DNA of 12,970 bases, from assembly GCA_023136815.1 (NCBI GenBank), contig JAGLQM010000005.1:1-12970 (forward strand). Reading direction: 5' to 3'. A program made the position numbers and the translations under genes. The DNA is from Thermoplasmata archaeon (GTDB taxonomy: Archaea; Thermoplasmatota; Thermoplasmata; SG8-5). Positions 1 to 6,043 of the stretch are shown piece after piece. The notes under the pieces were generated by a model. The model did no database searches and was not told the origin of the DNA. It saw only the letters and a list, made by a program, of their open reading frames with translations. How positions within the stretch are numbered: position 1 is the first letter of the stretch; each line of letters starts with the position of its first letter.

Positions 1-30
1 TTTAATTCAAAAACAAGTTTTCTCAACTCA

Positions 31-73
31 CCTGATTCACTAACATGAATCGGGTCAGCTGTCAAATTTGCGC
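31..73. repeat. Hairpin followed by a half-copy of the GTCAAAT motif
   Basis: CCTGATTC (31-38) pairs with GAATCGGG (47-54) around an 8-base loop, with one G-T pair. Immediately after, 60-73 reads TGTCAAATTTGCGC. The same motif forms one arm of the palindromic elements at 10657-10701 and 12743-12786, but no second arm is visible here. It could be a terminator or a decayed copy of that element. No gene is seen in 1-126. Confidence 0.4.
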
Positions 74-111
74 TGTTTAGGATTGGAGAGCCCTCACTGC
101 ATGAGTTTATT

Positions 112-122
112 TGAAAAATAAA
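112..122 (-). terminator. T-run after tRNA-Leu(CAG)
   Basis: Read on the minus strand, the sequence just past the tRNA 3' end is T-rich and includes TATTTTTC. T-runs of this kind commonly end archaeal tRNA transcripts. Confidence 0.5.
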
Positions 123-126
123 TGAA

Positions 127-321
127 TGCAGAGAACCGGATTTTCAACGAATGACCGTTAATCCACATAAACTAGCTTTGTGGACCCGCTCCAATACCTC
201 TTGCATTGGGCACGGCCTTGGAGAATGATACAGTGTAACATTCTCCTTCGGTTCGAACCGGCGAACCACTAAGGATTAGACCCTGAATCTAACGCCGTTG
301 ACCTGGCTTGGCTATCTCTGC
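127..321 (-). tRNA. tRNA-Leu(CAG) with a 111-nt intron in the T-loop
   Basis: The 5' acceptor strand GCAGAGA (315-321) pairs fully with TCTCTGC (128-134), and the discriminator is A at 127. The D-stem is GCC/GGC. The anticodon stem TTAGA/TCTAA encloses the loop TTCAGGG, giving anticodon CAG (283-285), which is leucine. A 13-nt variable arm has CC/GG pairing around TTAGT, as expected of a type II tRNA. The T-stem GCCGG (258-262) finds its partner CCGGT (135-139) only if 141-251 is removed. The spliced product is 84 nt with a normal seven-base T-loop, TTCGAAT. No CCA is encoded. Simple covariance scanning could miss or misread this gene because the T-arm is interrupted. It lies downstream of endonuclease Q on the same strand and has its own TATA-like box. 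Confidence 0.9.
141..251 (-). other. tRNA intron at position 59/60, copy A
   Basis: This 111-nt insert begins CCGAA and ends TTCGTTGAAAA in RNA sense. A bulge-helix-bulge can be drawn at its ends. T-loop TTCG pairs with UGAA near the intron 3' end. That leaves AA^T at the 3' cut and AA^C at the 5' cut, and intron CGAA pairs with UUCG; one extra U makes the motif relaxed. Inside are GGAGAATG/CATTCTCC (8 bp), GGCCGT/ACGGTC enclosing CCAATG/TATTGG, and TCCACA/TGTGGA. The insert at 4510-4632 has the same ends and layout. Confidence 0.85.
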
Positions 322-356
322 ATATGAATATCTCACTTACTGAAGGGTAGTTACCA

Positions 357-378
357 GTGGAATTTATAATAATTCCAC
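357..378 (-). promoter_or_regulatory. TATA-like box inside a palindrome upstream of tRNA-Leu(CAG)
   Basis: GTGGAATT (357-364) and AATTCCAC (371-378) form a perfect 8-bp inverted repeat around TATAAT. On the minus strand this contains TTATAAA (363-369), about 43 bases before the tRNA 5' end. Transcription would then begin with a leader of 15-20 nt. The palindrome could also act as the terminator of the upstream endonuclease Q operon. No gene is seen in the rest of 322-491. Confidence 0.45.
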
Positions 379-491
379 GCAGTGGCTCCCTGTATTGCGT
401 ATCTCCACACATGCGAAACTTATCAGGTTTTATTCAACATTTGTGAATTGTACTCACCGACCAAACCACAGATGTTTAAATGCTTTTCTAA

Positions 492-1715
492 TTAATCATA
501 CTCAAAAATACTCTTCTGTCCCTTAGGAGCAGCAGGAACCTCTAGCTCCTGGCCCGGCAGCAAAATTGATCCGTATTTTCCACCGCCTCCTGGAATCACC
601 TGGATTTTTTCATCCCGAAATGCCTGGATTGCATCTGCCACCATGTCCCCTGCAACTTTTCTAATCATGCTGGTAGGTGCGTCCATTAGCACTTCCAGCT
701 CATTGTCAAAGTCCTTAACCAGCGACTCCCATGTATTCTGGACCTTGCCAGTAAATGGCGAGGAATGGCCCACGGCACGCATTATAATCTCGCTGAGCGG
801 AATCAGGTAAACATACTCCGGACGATGGTTCGGATGAATAACACCACGGTTACAGCCGAGTTCCTGGGCACGCTCTCTCACGCCCTTCTTTATGGAACCG
901 CCGCAGGTGCATTTCCACCTGAGTGCAAGTGCCCGGTTCAACTCGTACTGGACAAAACATCTTGAACATGCAGTTCGATTGTATTTACCTTCTCCTTCCG
1001 GCAGCCCAAAATTCCTCATAAACTTGCGGCCTTTTTGCCGTCTTATTGCCATCATGAGTTCCGCAAAGGTCATGTCCTTTGCCTCAACAACATTAAATTC
1101 CCTGGCCAGGCGCACTGGCTGCGGTGAATGTGCATCTGAATTTGTTAGAAAAGTTATCTCCGCCAGTTCCGGGATCTGGTCGCCGTAATCCGTGTTGGCA
1201 CTGAGCCCCAATTCCAGGTAATGAATTTTGCTGGCCATTTCCCCATACCCATGTTTTAGGGAATCGTATTTTGCATAGAAGCCAGTCCAGGGAGTAAAAG
1301 CATGTGCTGGCCCTATGTATGCGCCTGCATCATGAACCTTCTGGGCCAGTTCTTCCCCGCCGAGCCAGATTTTTGGACGACCGTCGGCTGCCAGATTTTT
1401 TGTGTCACTGCCTATTCTCTCTATGAAATCCTCAACACTGGATATGCTGGGAAACATGAGCAAATGATGCACTCGCTTCTCGGCTTCAACCTCGGTTGTG
1501 AGAATGAATCTGGTATTGCCCTGCTGGAATGTACCCTCTGCAACTTTCTCCATAGCTTTTATCTCTTTGAGCCAGGTGGGATGAAGACAATCACCCGTTG
1601 CCACAAGGTTCACGCCTTTCTGCTCCGAGCCTCTGGCAAGATTCTTGAAGTTCATGTCCGAGCTTGTTGCGGCAGAGAATCTTCCGTGAATATGTAAATC
1701 AGCATTGAACTGCAT
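492..1715 (-). CDS. endoQ: Endonuclease Q (PHP-domain DNA repair nuclease)
   Basis: EndoQ nicks DNA on the 5' side of deaminated bases such as uracil, hypoxanthine and xanthine, and at abasic sites. The 407-residue protein starts with a PHP metal-binding domain: DLHIH at residues 6-10, GDCLH at 41-45, E75, HH at 83-84, H138 and SDAH at 193-196. A four-cysteine zinc site follows (CSRC at 250-253, CTC at 269-271), then a conserved C-terminal region with GGGGKYGSIL at 376-385. The frame stays open upstream to 1895, but that extension would overlap the protease gene and reads as low-complexity non-homologous sequence. The ATG at 1715, preceded by GGTG, puts DLHIH at the normal N-terminal position. 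It is the last gene of the minus-strand operon, 22 bases after the protease stop. Related proteins are often annotated as UvrD-like helicases by mistake. Confidence 0.9.
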   Translation of the reverse strand: MQFNADLHIHGRFSAATSSDMNFKNLARGSEQKGVNLVATGDCLHPTWLKEIKAMEKVAEGTFQQGNTRFILTTEVEAEKRVHHLLMFPSISSVEDFIERIGSDTKNLAADGRPKIWLGGEELAQKVHDAGAYIGPAHAFTPWTGFYAKYDSLKHGYGEMASKIHYLELGLSANTDYGDQIPELAEITFLTNSDAHSPQPVRLAREFNVVEAKDMTFAELMMAIRRQKGRKFMRNFGLPEGEGKYNRTACSRCFVQYELNRALALRWKCTCGGSIKKGVRERAQELGCNRGVIHPNHRPEYVYLIPLSEIIMRAVGHSSPFTGKVQNTWESLVKDFDNELEVLMDAPTSMIRKVAGDMVADAIQAFRDEKIQVIPGGGGKYGSILLPGQELEVPAAPKGQKSIFEYD

Positions 1716-1737
1716 TGACACCAGATAGTTGGGCAGC

Positions 1738-3711
1738 CTAATAGAATTTTTCCTCGGGTGCTGATGTGTCATCGGATACTTCTGTAATCTCAGAATCCTC
1801 TTCTGCGAAAGCTGCAACGGAAGTTTGAAATTGTTTAATGTGGACTTCTGTTTCTTCCATTTCCAATGGAGATGTTCTTTGGGAATGGCGGCCAATGAAA
1901 GCCCAGGCCATCAGACATATCAATCCAGCAACAATGATAATGGCGATTATGGGAATAAGCCAGCCAAGATAATCATTTGAAGTATCAAGCTGGAAATTTA
2001 ATATATTCAGGTCAGTCAGTTCCTCTATTGTAATATTTTGCTGGATGTCACCCAGGCCGCAAATCAGGGTGAGGTTTGAGCCATCTGTATCGGTTGGCAC
2101 AATCACCTGCATTGAATAATGGCCAACCCGATCGGTGTTGGTGGAGGCGATAACAGTGCCCTGGCTGTTCACCAGAGAAACCTGTGTCCATGGAAGTCCT
2201 CTGCCGATATCCGAGGTCACCTGGCCGGAGATTACACTCACTCCATCCTTGGCCAGTCCATCCTGGAAATAGGAATAGTTTTGCAGATCTCCGGTATTAT
2301 CCCTTAGATAAACGGCAACAGAATATGATCCGAAATTCTCCAGCTCAATGGTCTGGTTTCCTGAAGTTAAGGTGTCAAGCATGAGACTATTTATGATAGC
2401 TCCATTTGGGCCGTGAATATCAACAAAGGTTGTGCCCACAGAGTTTGCATCATAATTTATCTGGATCGAATCTTTTAATCCATTCTCATCCGAATCCAGC
2501 CCGATAACCTGGACATTGTAAATTATTTCCTGCCTTCCTGGATTCTGGAAAAATGGTGCCAGTGCAGCCAGGAACTCGTCCCAGTCGGTATTCTGGGCAA
2601 AACTACAGTCCAGATAGCTCGGTGATGGCGAATAACTTGGAAACCATATGGAAAGGCCATAGGCATACTCTGCAGGCTCATCCTGAATATTGGTCCAGTG
2701 CCGTTCATAGACAATAGCATCATTCAATGCCTCTGTGATATTTCTCACCAGAATCTCCAGGCTCATGCAATTTGTCTGGAGATTGATATTTGCCAGTAGA
2801 TGCCGAACATCATACTGGGCATGCCCGTCATATTCTTCTGTATCAGACCTTGCCTCAATGAACTGCTGGTTGAAGTAGCCAGTCATTTTCTCTGCCTCTC
2901 CAGCAAAGGCATTCAGGCCACCAGCCACTCTATTCATATGGGATAAATCAATAAAACTCAATGTCAGTGAATACCGGCTGTTAACCAATCCCCAGTTCAT
3001 GTAGGCATCTACCATATGAATGCCGAATTCCTCAACTGTGAATTCGCTGTTCTCTTTTATCAAATTCAGCAAGCGATCATAGGGCCAGCCATCCAGTGGG
3101 ACATCCTTCTCAGAGAGTACAGCATAATCAGCCAGCCCTCCAAGTTCATAGGCTATCTCCATCATACCCATCTGGCAGGCGTCCATGCTGATGATATCCA
3201 GATTGATTCCAGCATCAGAGACGTCCTCCAATGCAGATCTCAATTCATCGCATTCCAGGTAATTGCCCTTGTCCGGGCATACTCCTACCCAGCCAGTTCC
3301 GTGGCCCCAGAGATCCAGTATATATCTGTCTGCGGGATAGTTTTCAGCAGTCCATATCACAAACTGACTCAGGGTTTCAGCCTGTCCCATCTCCAGTTCA
3401 TTTCCCCAGGTGGGATCAATATCAGTAAGTGGTATATCTTGCCGGTCTCCGGGAATGATTCTGACCAGTCTGGAATCGTCCATTCCTGCAGTATCTGCCA
3501 GCACTATTATCTCAAGGCCGCTGCCTGAACCAACTTCCTGCATTTCCTGAATATCAGCAGGAACATTGCTGGCTAAGCTGCTGTCCCCGGACATGTAGAC
3601 CATGTATGTCCATGTGGTGCTTTCCTGGGCCTCTGCTATGCCAGGAAGCCCGGCAAAGATCATTGAGAACATGATAAAAATAAGAAAGCCAGTCAGGATT
3701 TTTGAGAACAT
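1738..3711 (-). CDS. Membrane-anchored clostripain-family (C11) cysteine protease
   Basis: This 657-residue protein has an N-terminal signal peptide (about residues 1-28, ending AEA). A C11/clostripain-type peptidase domain follows, with the catalytic His in LDLWGHGTGW (H137) and the catalytic Cys in SMDACQMG (C179). Residues about 390-575 look like beta-sandwich domains, including a carboxypeptidase-regulatory-like repeat near GVSVISGQVT. A transmembrane helix spans about 584-606, and an acidic cytoplasmic tail of about 49 residues closes the protein. The enzyme would face the outside and be held at the membrane. C11 peptidases cleave after basic residues; substrates here are unknown. It starts 8 bases after the adenosyltransferase stop, with AGGGG just upstream, so the genes are probably co-transcribed. 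Confidence 0.88.
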   Translation of the reverse strand: MFSKILTGFLIFIMFSMIFAGLPGIAEAQESTTWTYMVYMSGDSSLASNVPADIQEMQEVGSGSGLEIIVLADTAGMDDSRLVRIIPGDRQDIPLTDIDPTWGNELEMGQAETLSQFVIWTAENYPADRYILDLWGHGTGWVGVCPDKGNYLECDELRSALEDVSDAGINLDIISMDACQMGMMEIAYELGGLADYAVLSEKDVPLDGWPYDRLLNLIKENSEFTVEEFGIHMVDAYMNWGLVNSRYSLTLSFIDLSHMNRVAGGLNAFAGEAEKMTGYFNQQFIEARSDTEEYDGHAQYDVRHLLANINLQTNCMSLEILVRNITEALNDAIVYERHWTNIQDEPAEYAYGLSIWFPSYSPSPSYLDCSFAQNTDWDEFLAALAPFFQNPGRQEIIYNVQVIGLDSDENGLKDSIQINYDANSVGTTFVDIHGPNGAIINSLMLDTLTSGNQTIELENFGSYSVAVYLRDNTGDLQNYSYFQDGLAKDGVSVISGQVTSDIGRGLPWTQVSLVNSQGTVIASTNTDRVGHYSMQVIVPTDTDGSNLTLICGLGDIQQNITIEELTDLNILNFQLDTSNDYLGWLIPIIAIIIVAGLICLMAWAFIGRHSQRTSPLEMEETEVHIKQFQTSVAAFAEEDSEITEVSDDTSAPEEKFY

Positions 3712-3719
3712 GAGAACCC

Positions 3720-4253
3720 CTAGTATTCTATGCCTTTTCTGGCTGTGATACCTTCCATGTAGGGATGTTTGATTTCCTTCATTTCCGTTACAGTATCAGC
3801 CAGCTCGATAAATTCTCGCGGCGCATGACGGCCAGTGAGCACAAGTTCCATGGTATCTGGCTTGTTTTTTATGATCTCCAATATCTCCCTGTAGGAAAAA
3901 AGCCCCCATTCTACAGCCACATTAACCTCATCAAGAATAAGCATATCAACTTCTCCAACTGCAACAACTTCATTGGCATGAGCAAGCCCTTCCTTCGCCA
4001 GCCGGATGTCTATTTCTGCCGGATTATTCTTGTCCACGAAGTCCGGCCTGCCGAATTGTCTTATTTCAAAATTGGGAATTAGCTTTACTGATTCAAGTTC
4101 GCCATAATTAATATCACCCTTCATGAATTGAATCATGTACACCTTGAAGCCGTGGCCAGATGCTCTCAGCCCAAGCCCCAAAGAACTGGTTGTCTTGCCC
4201 TTGCCGTCACCAGTATAGACATGAACCATGCCCAGTCCCACTTCTGAATCCAT
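3720..4253 (-). CDS. cobA: ATP:corrinoid adenosyltransferase (CobA/CobO/BtuR type)
   Basis: The enzyme transfers the 5'-deoxyadenosyl group of ATP to cob(I)alamin or cobyrinate a,c-diamide, the adenosylation step of coenzyme B12 synthesis or salvage. The 177-residue length fits the family. Visible motifs are the P-loop TGDGKGKTT (residues 14-22), a Walker B-like LILDEVN near 105-111 and LTGRHAP near 138-144. It is cytoplasmic. It is first in a minus-strand operon with the C11 protease and endonuclease Q; neither is a cobalamin enzyme, so the grouping does not explain itself. The ATG at 4253 sits 26 bases after a TATA box, which supports a leaderless start. Confidence 0.93.
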   Translation of the reverse strand: MDSEVGLGMVHVYTGDGKGKTTSSLGLGLRASGHGFKVYMIQFMKGDINYGELESVKLIPNFEIRQFGRPDFVDKNNPAEIDIRLAKEGLAHANEVVAVGEVDMLILDEVNVAVEWGLFSYREILEIIKNKPDTMELVLTGRHAPREFIELADTVTEMKEIKHPYMEGITARKGIEY

Positions 4254-4274
4254 GAGATTTGATAGTGCTCTTGG

Positions 4275-4284
4275 TTATTTAATT
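4275..4284 (-). promoter_or_regulatory. TATA box for the cobA operon
   Basis: The minus strand reads AATTAAATAA, centred about 26 bases upstream of the ATG at 4253. That is the archaeal TATA-to-start spacing, so the mRNA is probably leaderless. Confidence 0.65.
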
Positions 4285-4320
4285 CTTTTTCTGCCTAGAA
4301 TACTTCTCAGATATTCATGG

Positions 4321-4371
4321 GTTACGGGAGGTGGATATTTGAAGTGTAAAATTAATTCGGGATATGACAGT
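4321..4371 (+). repeat. 51-bp dispersed direct repeat, copy 1
   Basis: This 51-bp stretch matches 8554-8604 at 47 of 51 positions in the same orientation; both begin GTTACGG and end GATATGACAGT. Similarity stops sharply at the right end. In one frame both copies encode LKCKINSGYDS, but copy 1 has Tyr where copy 2 has the first Cys of a CLKC pair. It lies between the cobA promoter and tRNA-Leu(UAG). No matching gene is recognised; it may be a remnant of a mobile or duplicated sequence. Confidence 0.8.
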
Positions 4372-4422
4372 CTGAAAGCGTTGCACCTGAAATATTACAA
4401 AAACTGCATTGATTGAAACTAT

Positions 4423-4447
4423 GATGGAAAACCCCGGATTTTCCATC
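4423..4447. terminator. 9-bp hairpin downstream of tRNA-Leu(UAG)
   Basis: GATGGAAAA (4423-4431) and TTTTCCATC (4439-4447) pair perfectly around a 7-base loop, CCCCGGA. It lies about 50 bases past the tRNA 3' end. A nearer T-run (CTTTTTCTTCTT on the minus strand, about 4481-4492) could end the tRNA transcript first. Its role is uncertain. Confidence 0.5.
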
Positions 4448-4495
4448 CAATGAATTTATGTGTAACATTTGTTCTGAACAAGAAGAAAAAGGTAA

Positions 4496-4702
4496 TGCAG
4501 GGGGAGAGATTTTCAACGAAGTGGACCATGCTTTCACACATCTGAAAAAGCAGTACATTTTCCAGACTGGCTCCAATGTCTCAGGCATTGGACACGGCCT
4601 CGACCAGCGATATTGTATAATGCTCGTTTCGGTTTGAACTCTCGAAGGACTAACCATAGGATCCTAAGTCCTACCCCTTTGGCCAAGCTCGGGTACCCCT
4701 GC
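4496..4702 (-). tRNA. tRNA-Leu(UAG) with a 123-nt intron in the T-loop
   Basis: The acceptor strands GCAGGGG (4696-4702) and CCCCTGC (4497-4503) pair fully, and the discriminator is A at 4496. The D-stem is CCC/GGG. The anticodon stem TAGGA/TCCTA encloses CTTAGGA, giving anticodon UAG (4664-4666), leucine. The 13-nt variable arm has GG/CC around TTAGT, the mirror of CC/GG in the other tRNA. The T-stem GAGAG (4639-4643) pairs with CTCTC (4504-4508) only after removal of 4510-4632. The spliced tRNA is 84 nt with T-loop TTCAAAT. No CCA is encoded. Together with the CAG gene, the two anticodons would read CUN leucine codons. Confidence 0.9.
4510..4632 (-). other. tRNA intron at position 59/60, copy B
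   Basis: This 123-nt insert has the same first bases (CCGAA) and last bases (TTCGTTGAAAA) as copy A and sits at the same tRNA position. T-loop TTCA pairs with UGAA, so the central helix has A-U where copy A has G-U. GGCCGT pairs with ATGGTC, CCAATG with CATTGG (7-base loop), and TCTGGAAAA with TTTTTCAGA. These are the same helices as copy A with different sequence, which supports a maintained fold. The first hairpin (4585-4627 region) is weaker and has a 3-base bulge. Confidence 0.85.
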
Positions 4703-4736
4703 AATAAATCTGCATTTTGCGTATGTATTATGTCAG

Positions 4737-4750
4737 TTAAATAAAGAGTT
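4737..4750 (-). promoter_or_regulatory. TATA-like box for tRNA-Leu(UAG)
   Basis: The minus strand reads CTTTATTTAAC, about 41 bases before the tRNA 5' end. This is nearly the spacing seen for the other tRNA-Leu gene, and it predicts a leader of about 15 nt. Confidence 0.45.
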
Positions 4751-4805
4751 AAATGCAGGTCTACCGAATCGTACCCAACATATTATCGCACGGTTCGGCT
4801 TGATC

Positions 4806-4846
4806 GATGATTGCATTTGAACACATCTAGTCAGAGAGCAATCATC
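4806..4846. repeat. 9-bp inverted repeat in the intergenic region
   Basis: GATGATTGC (4806-4814) is complementary to GCAATCATC (4838-4846), with a 23-base spacer. It lies between the divergent tRNA-Leu(UAG) and nadX transcripts. No convincing small RNA boxes are seen. It could be an operator or a hairpin; nothing else is visible in 4751-4920. Confidence 0.35.
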
Positions 4847-4921
4847 TCCAATTTATAACTCTTACTGAACCAGTCTCACTTGATTTACTATTATGACACA
4901 TTGAAGGTCTGCCTGACAGGA

Positions 4922-4931
4922 AAATTTAAAT
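4922..4931 (+). promoter_or_regulatory. TATA box for nadX
   Basis: AAATTTAAAT is centred about 26 bases upstream of the ATG at 4953, consistent with a leaderless transcript. Confidence 0.6.
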
Positions 4932-4952
4932 CAATAATCGTTTTCCTGCCGG

Positions 4953-5762
4953 ATGATGAAGATCACAATCATTGGCTGTGGGTCCATAGGCAAAACTCTG
5001 GCCAGGTATATGGATTCCGAGGATTACATTGATTCAATCAGTATTATTGATAGGAAAAAAGAGGTGGTTGAAGCACTCGTGGAAGAATGCCAGAAGGTGA
5101 AGTATGTTAATAATCTGGAGGATGCTTTCGAGAAGTCTGACCTAATTGTGGAGGCCGCCAGCCAGCAGGCAGTAATAGAATTCGCTCCAAAGGCTCTGGA
5201 AATGGGCAAGGACATTGTTGTCATGAGTGGGGGAGCATTCGTGAACGATGATTTCAAGGAGAAATGCAGGATTCTGGCCAAGCAAAATGGCTGCAAAGTT
5301 TTTATTCCGTCCGGTGCGGTTTGTGGAATCGAGGGAATCGGGGCCGTAGCAACCGAAGAGGTAGAGGAAATAATTCTAATGACCTACAAGCCACCAGAAG
5401 CCTTCAAGGGCGTAAAATATCTGAAAAAGAAAGGCATAGAGCTTGATAATCTGAAGCGCCCAAAAGTCATTTTTTCCGGTCACGCAGAAGACGCAGTCAA
5501 ATATTTCCCACGAAACATCAATGTCGCAGCGACCCTGAGCCTTGCTGGCCTGGGAATAGAGCGCACCACCGTAAAGATAGTTGTAGATCCCAAGGCAACA
5601 CTGAACCAGCATAGAATAATTGCCAAAGGTAAATTTGGTGAAATCGAGTGCTGGACAAGGAATACACCGTTCCCTGATAACCCCCAAACAAGCTATCTAG
5701 CCGCCCTATCTCTCATAAGTGCGGTGAAGAAGATTGCCGGAAACTTCTGGGTAGGCGTTTAA
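4953..5762 (+). CDS. nadX: L-aspartate dehydrogenase
   Basis: The enzyme oxidises L-aspartate to iminoaspartate with NAD(P)+, the first step toward quinolinate and NAD when aspartate oxidase is absent. The 269 residues carry an N-terminal Rossmann fold with GCGSIG at 8-13, the family segment SGAVCGIEGI near 120-129, FPRNINVAATLS at 185-196, the His-containing NQHRI at 218-222, and NTPFPDNPQTS near 237-247. It is cytoplasmic. Two consecutive ATG codons open the gene; the TATA spacing favours the first. No quinolinate synthase or nadC lies nearby. A T-run (5772-5776) follows the stop, so it is probably transcribed apart from the next operon. Confidence 0.92.
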   Translation: MMKITIIGCGSIGKTLARYMDSEDYIDSISIIDRKKEVVEALVEECQKVKYVNNLEDAFEKSDLIVEAASQQAVIEFAPKALEMGKDIVVMSGGAFVNDDFKEKCRILAKQNGCKVFIPSGAVCGIEGIGAVATEEVEEIILMTYKPPEAFKGVKYLKKKGIELDNLKRPKVIFSGHAEDAVKYFPRNINVAATLSLAGLGIERTTVKIVVDPKATLNQHRIIAKGKFGEIECWTRNTPFPDNPQTSYLAALSLISAVKKIAGNFWVGV

Positions 5763-5786
5763 AATCACATATTTTTGCCTCCATAG

Positions 5787-5820
5787 GCTTTGTTCATACC
5801 ATAAGGCTTATTAACAAAGC
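5787..5820 (+). promoter_or_regulatory. Inverted repeat overlapping the likely rpoK promoter
   Basis: GCTTTGTT (5787-5794) and AACAAAGC (5813-5820) form a perfect 8-bp inverted repeat. Between them, and touching the right arm, is CTTATTAAC (5807-5815), a TATA-like box. Transcription from it would give a leader of about 19 nt that contains the ribosome site GGTGAT (5845-5850). The repeat could be a regulator site or a terminator of nadX. Confidence 0.45.
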
Positions 5821-5855
5821 TAATATGTAAGGTGAACTCCCATTGGTGATATACC

Positions 5856-6032
5856 ATGAAATACACAAGATTTGAGAAGGCTCGAATTATCGGAGCCAGA
5901 GGTTTGCAAATAAGCATGGGTGCTCCGGTGTTGCTTAAGGTACCGGATGACCTTATCGACCCCATTGACATAGCTATTATGGAATTCGAGAGGGGCATGC
6001 TGCCCATCACGGTCAAGAGACCTGTTGCATAA
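5856..6032 (+). CDS. rpoK: DNA-directed RNA polymerase subunit K (omega/Rpb6 homologue)
   Basis: This 58-residue protein is the small assembly subunit of archaeal RNA polymerase. The hallmark sequence is clear: [17 protein letters not shown] near residues 4-20, [10 protein letters not shown] at 21-30, [13 protein letters not shown] near 35-47 and LPITVKRP near 49-56. The length is normal for the archaeal subunit. GGTGAT lies 5 bases before the ATG. Enolase starts 11 bases after the stop, and rpoK-eno-rpsB is a long-recognised archaeal gene order, so this is the first gene of the operon here. It is easy to miss because of its size. Confidence 0.95.
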   Translation: MKYTRFEKARIIGARGLQISMGAPVLLKVPDDLIDPIDIAIMEFERGMLPITVKRPVA

Positions 6033-6043
6033 ACGGAGGACGA

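Noticed and set aside
127..321. Group I self-splicing intron in the tRNA
   Set aside because: At 111-123 nt the inserts are too short for a group I core, no P7-like guanosine site is seen, and a bulge-helix-bulge can be drawn at the ends, so protein-enzyme splicing is more likely.
1716..1895. 60-residue N-terminal extension of the endonuclease Q frame
   Set aside because: It overlaps the end of the protease gene, looks like non-homologous sequence, and would move the PHP DLHIH motif away from the N-terminus.
3016..3528. 170-codon plus-strand frame inside the C11 protease gene
   Set aside because: It lies antisense to a well-supported coding sequence with catalytic motifs and has no recognisable features or start signal.
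4510..4632. Box C/D guide RNA hidden in the tRNA intron
   Set aside because: Only an isolated CUGA in one loop of copy B is seen; no RUGAUGA box or second D box, and copy A lacks it.
4801..4857. Possible box C/D small RNA at the 9-bp inverted repeat
   Set aside because: AGATGAT and CTGA occur but do not fit the C and D box order or spacing on either strand.
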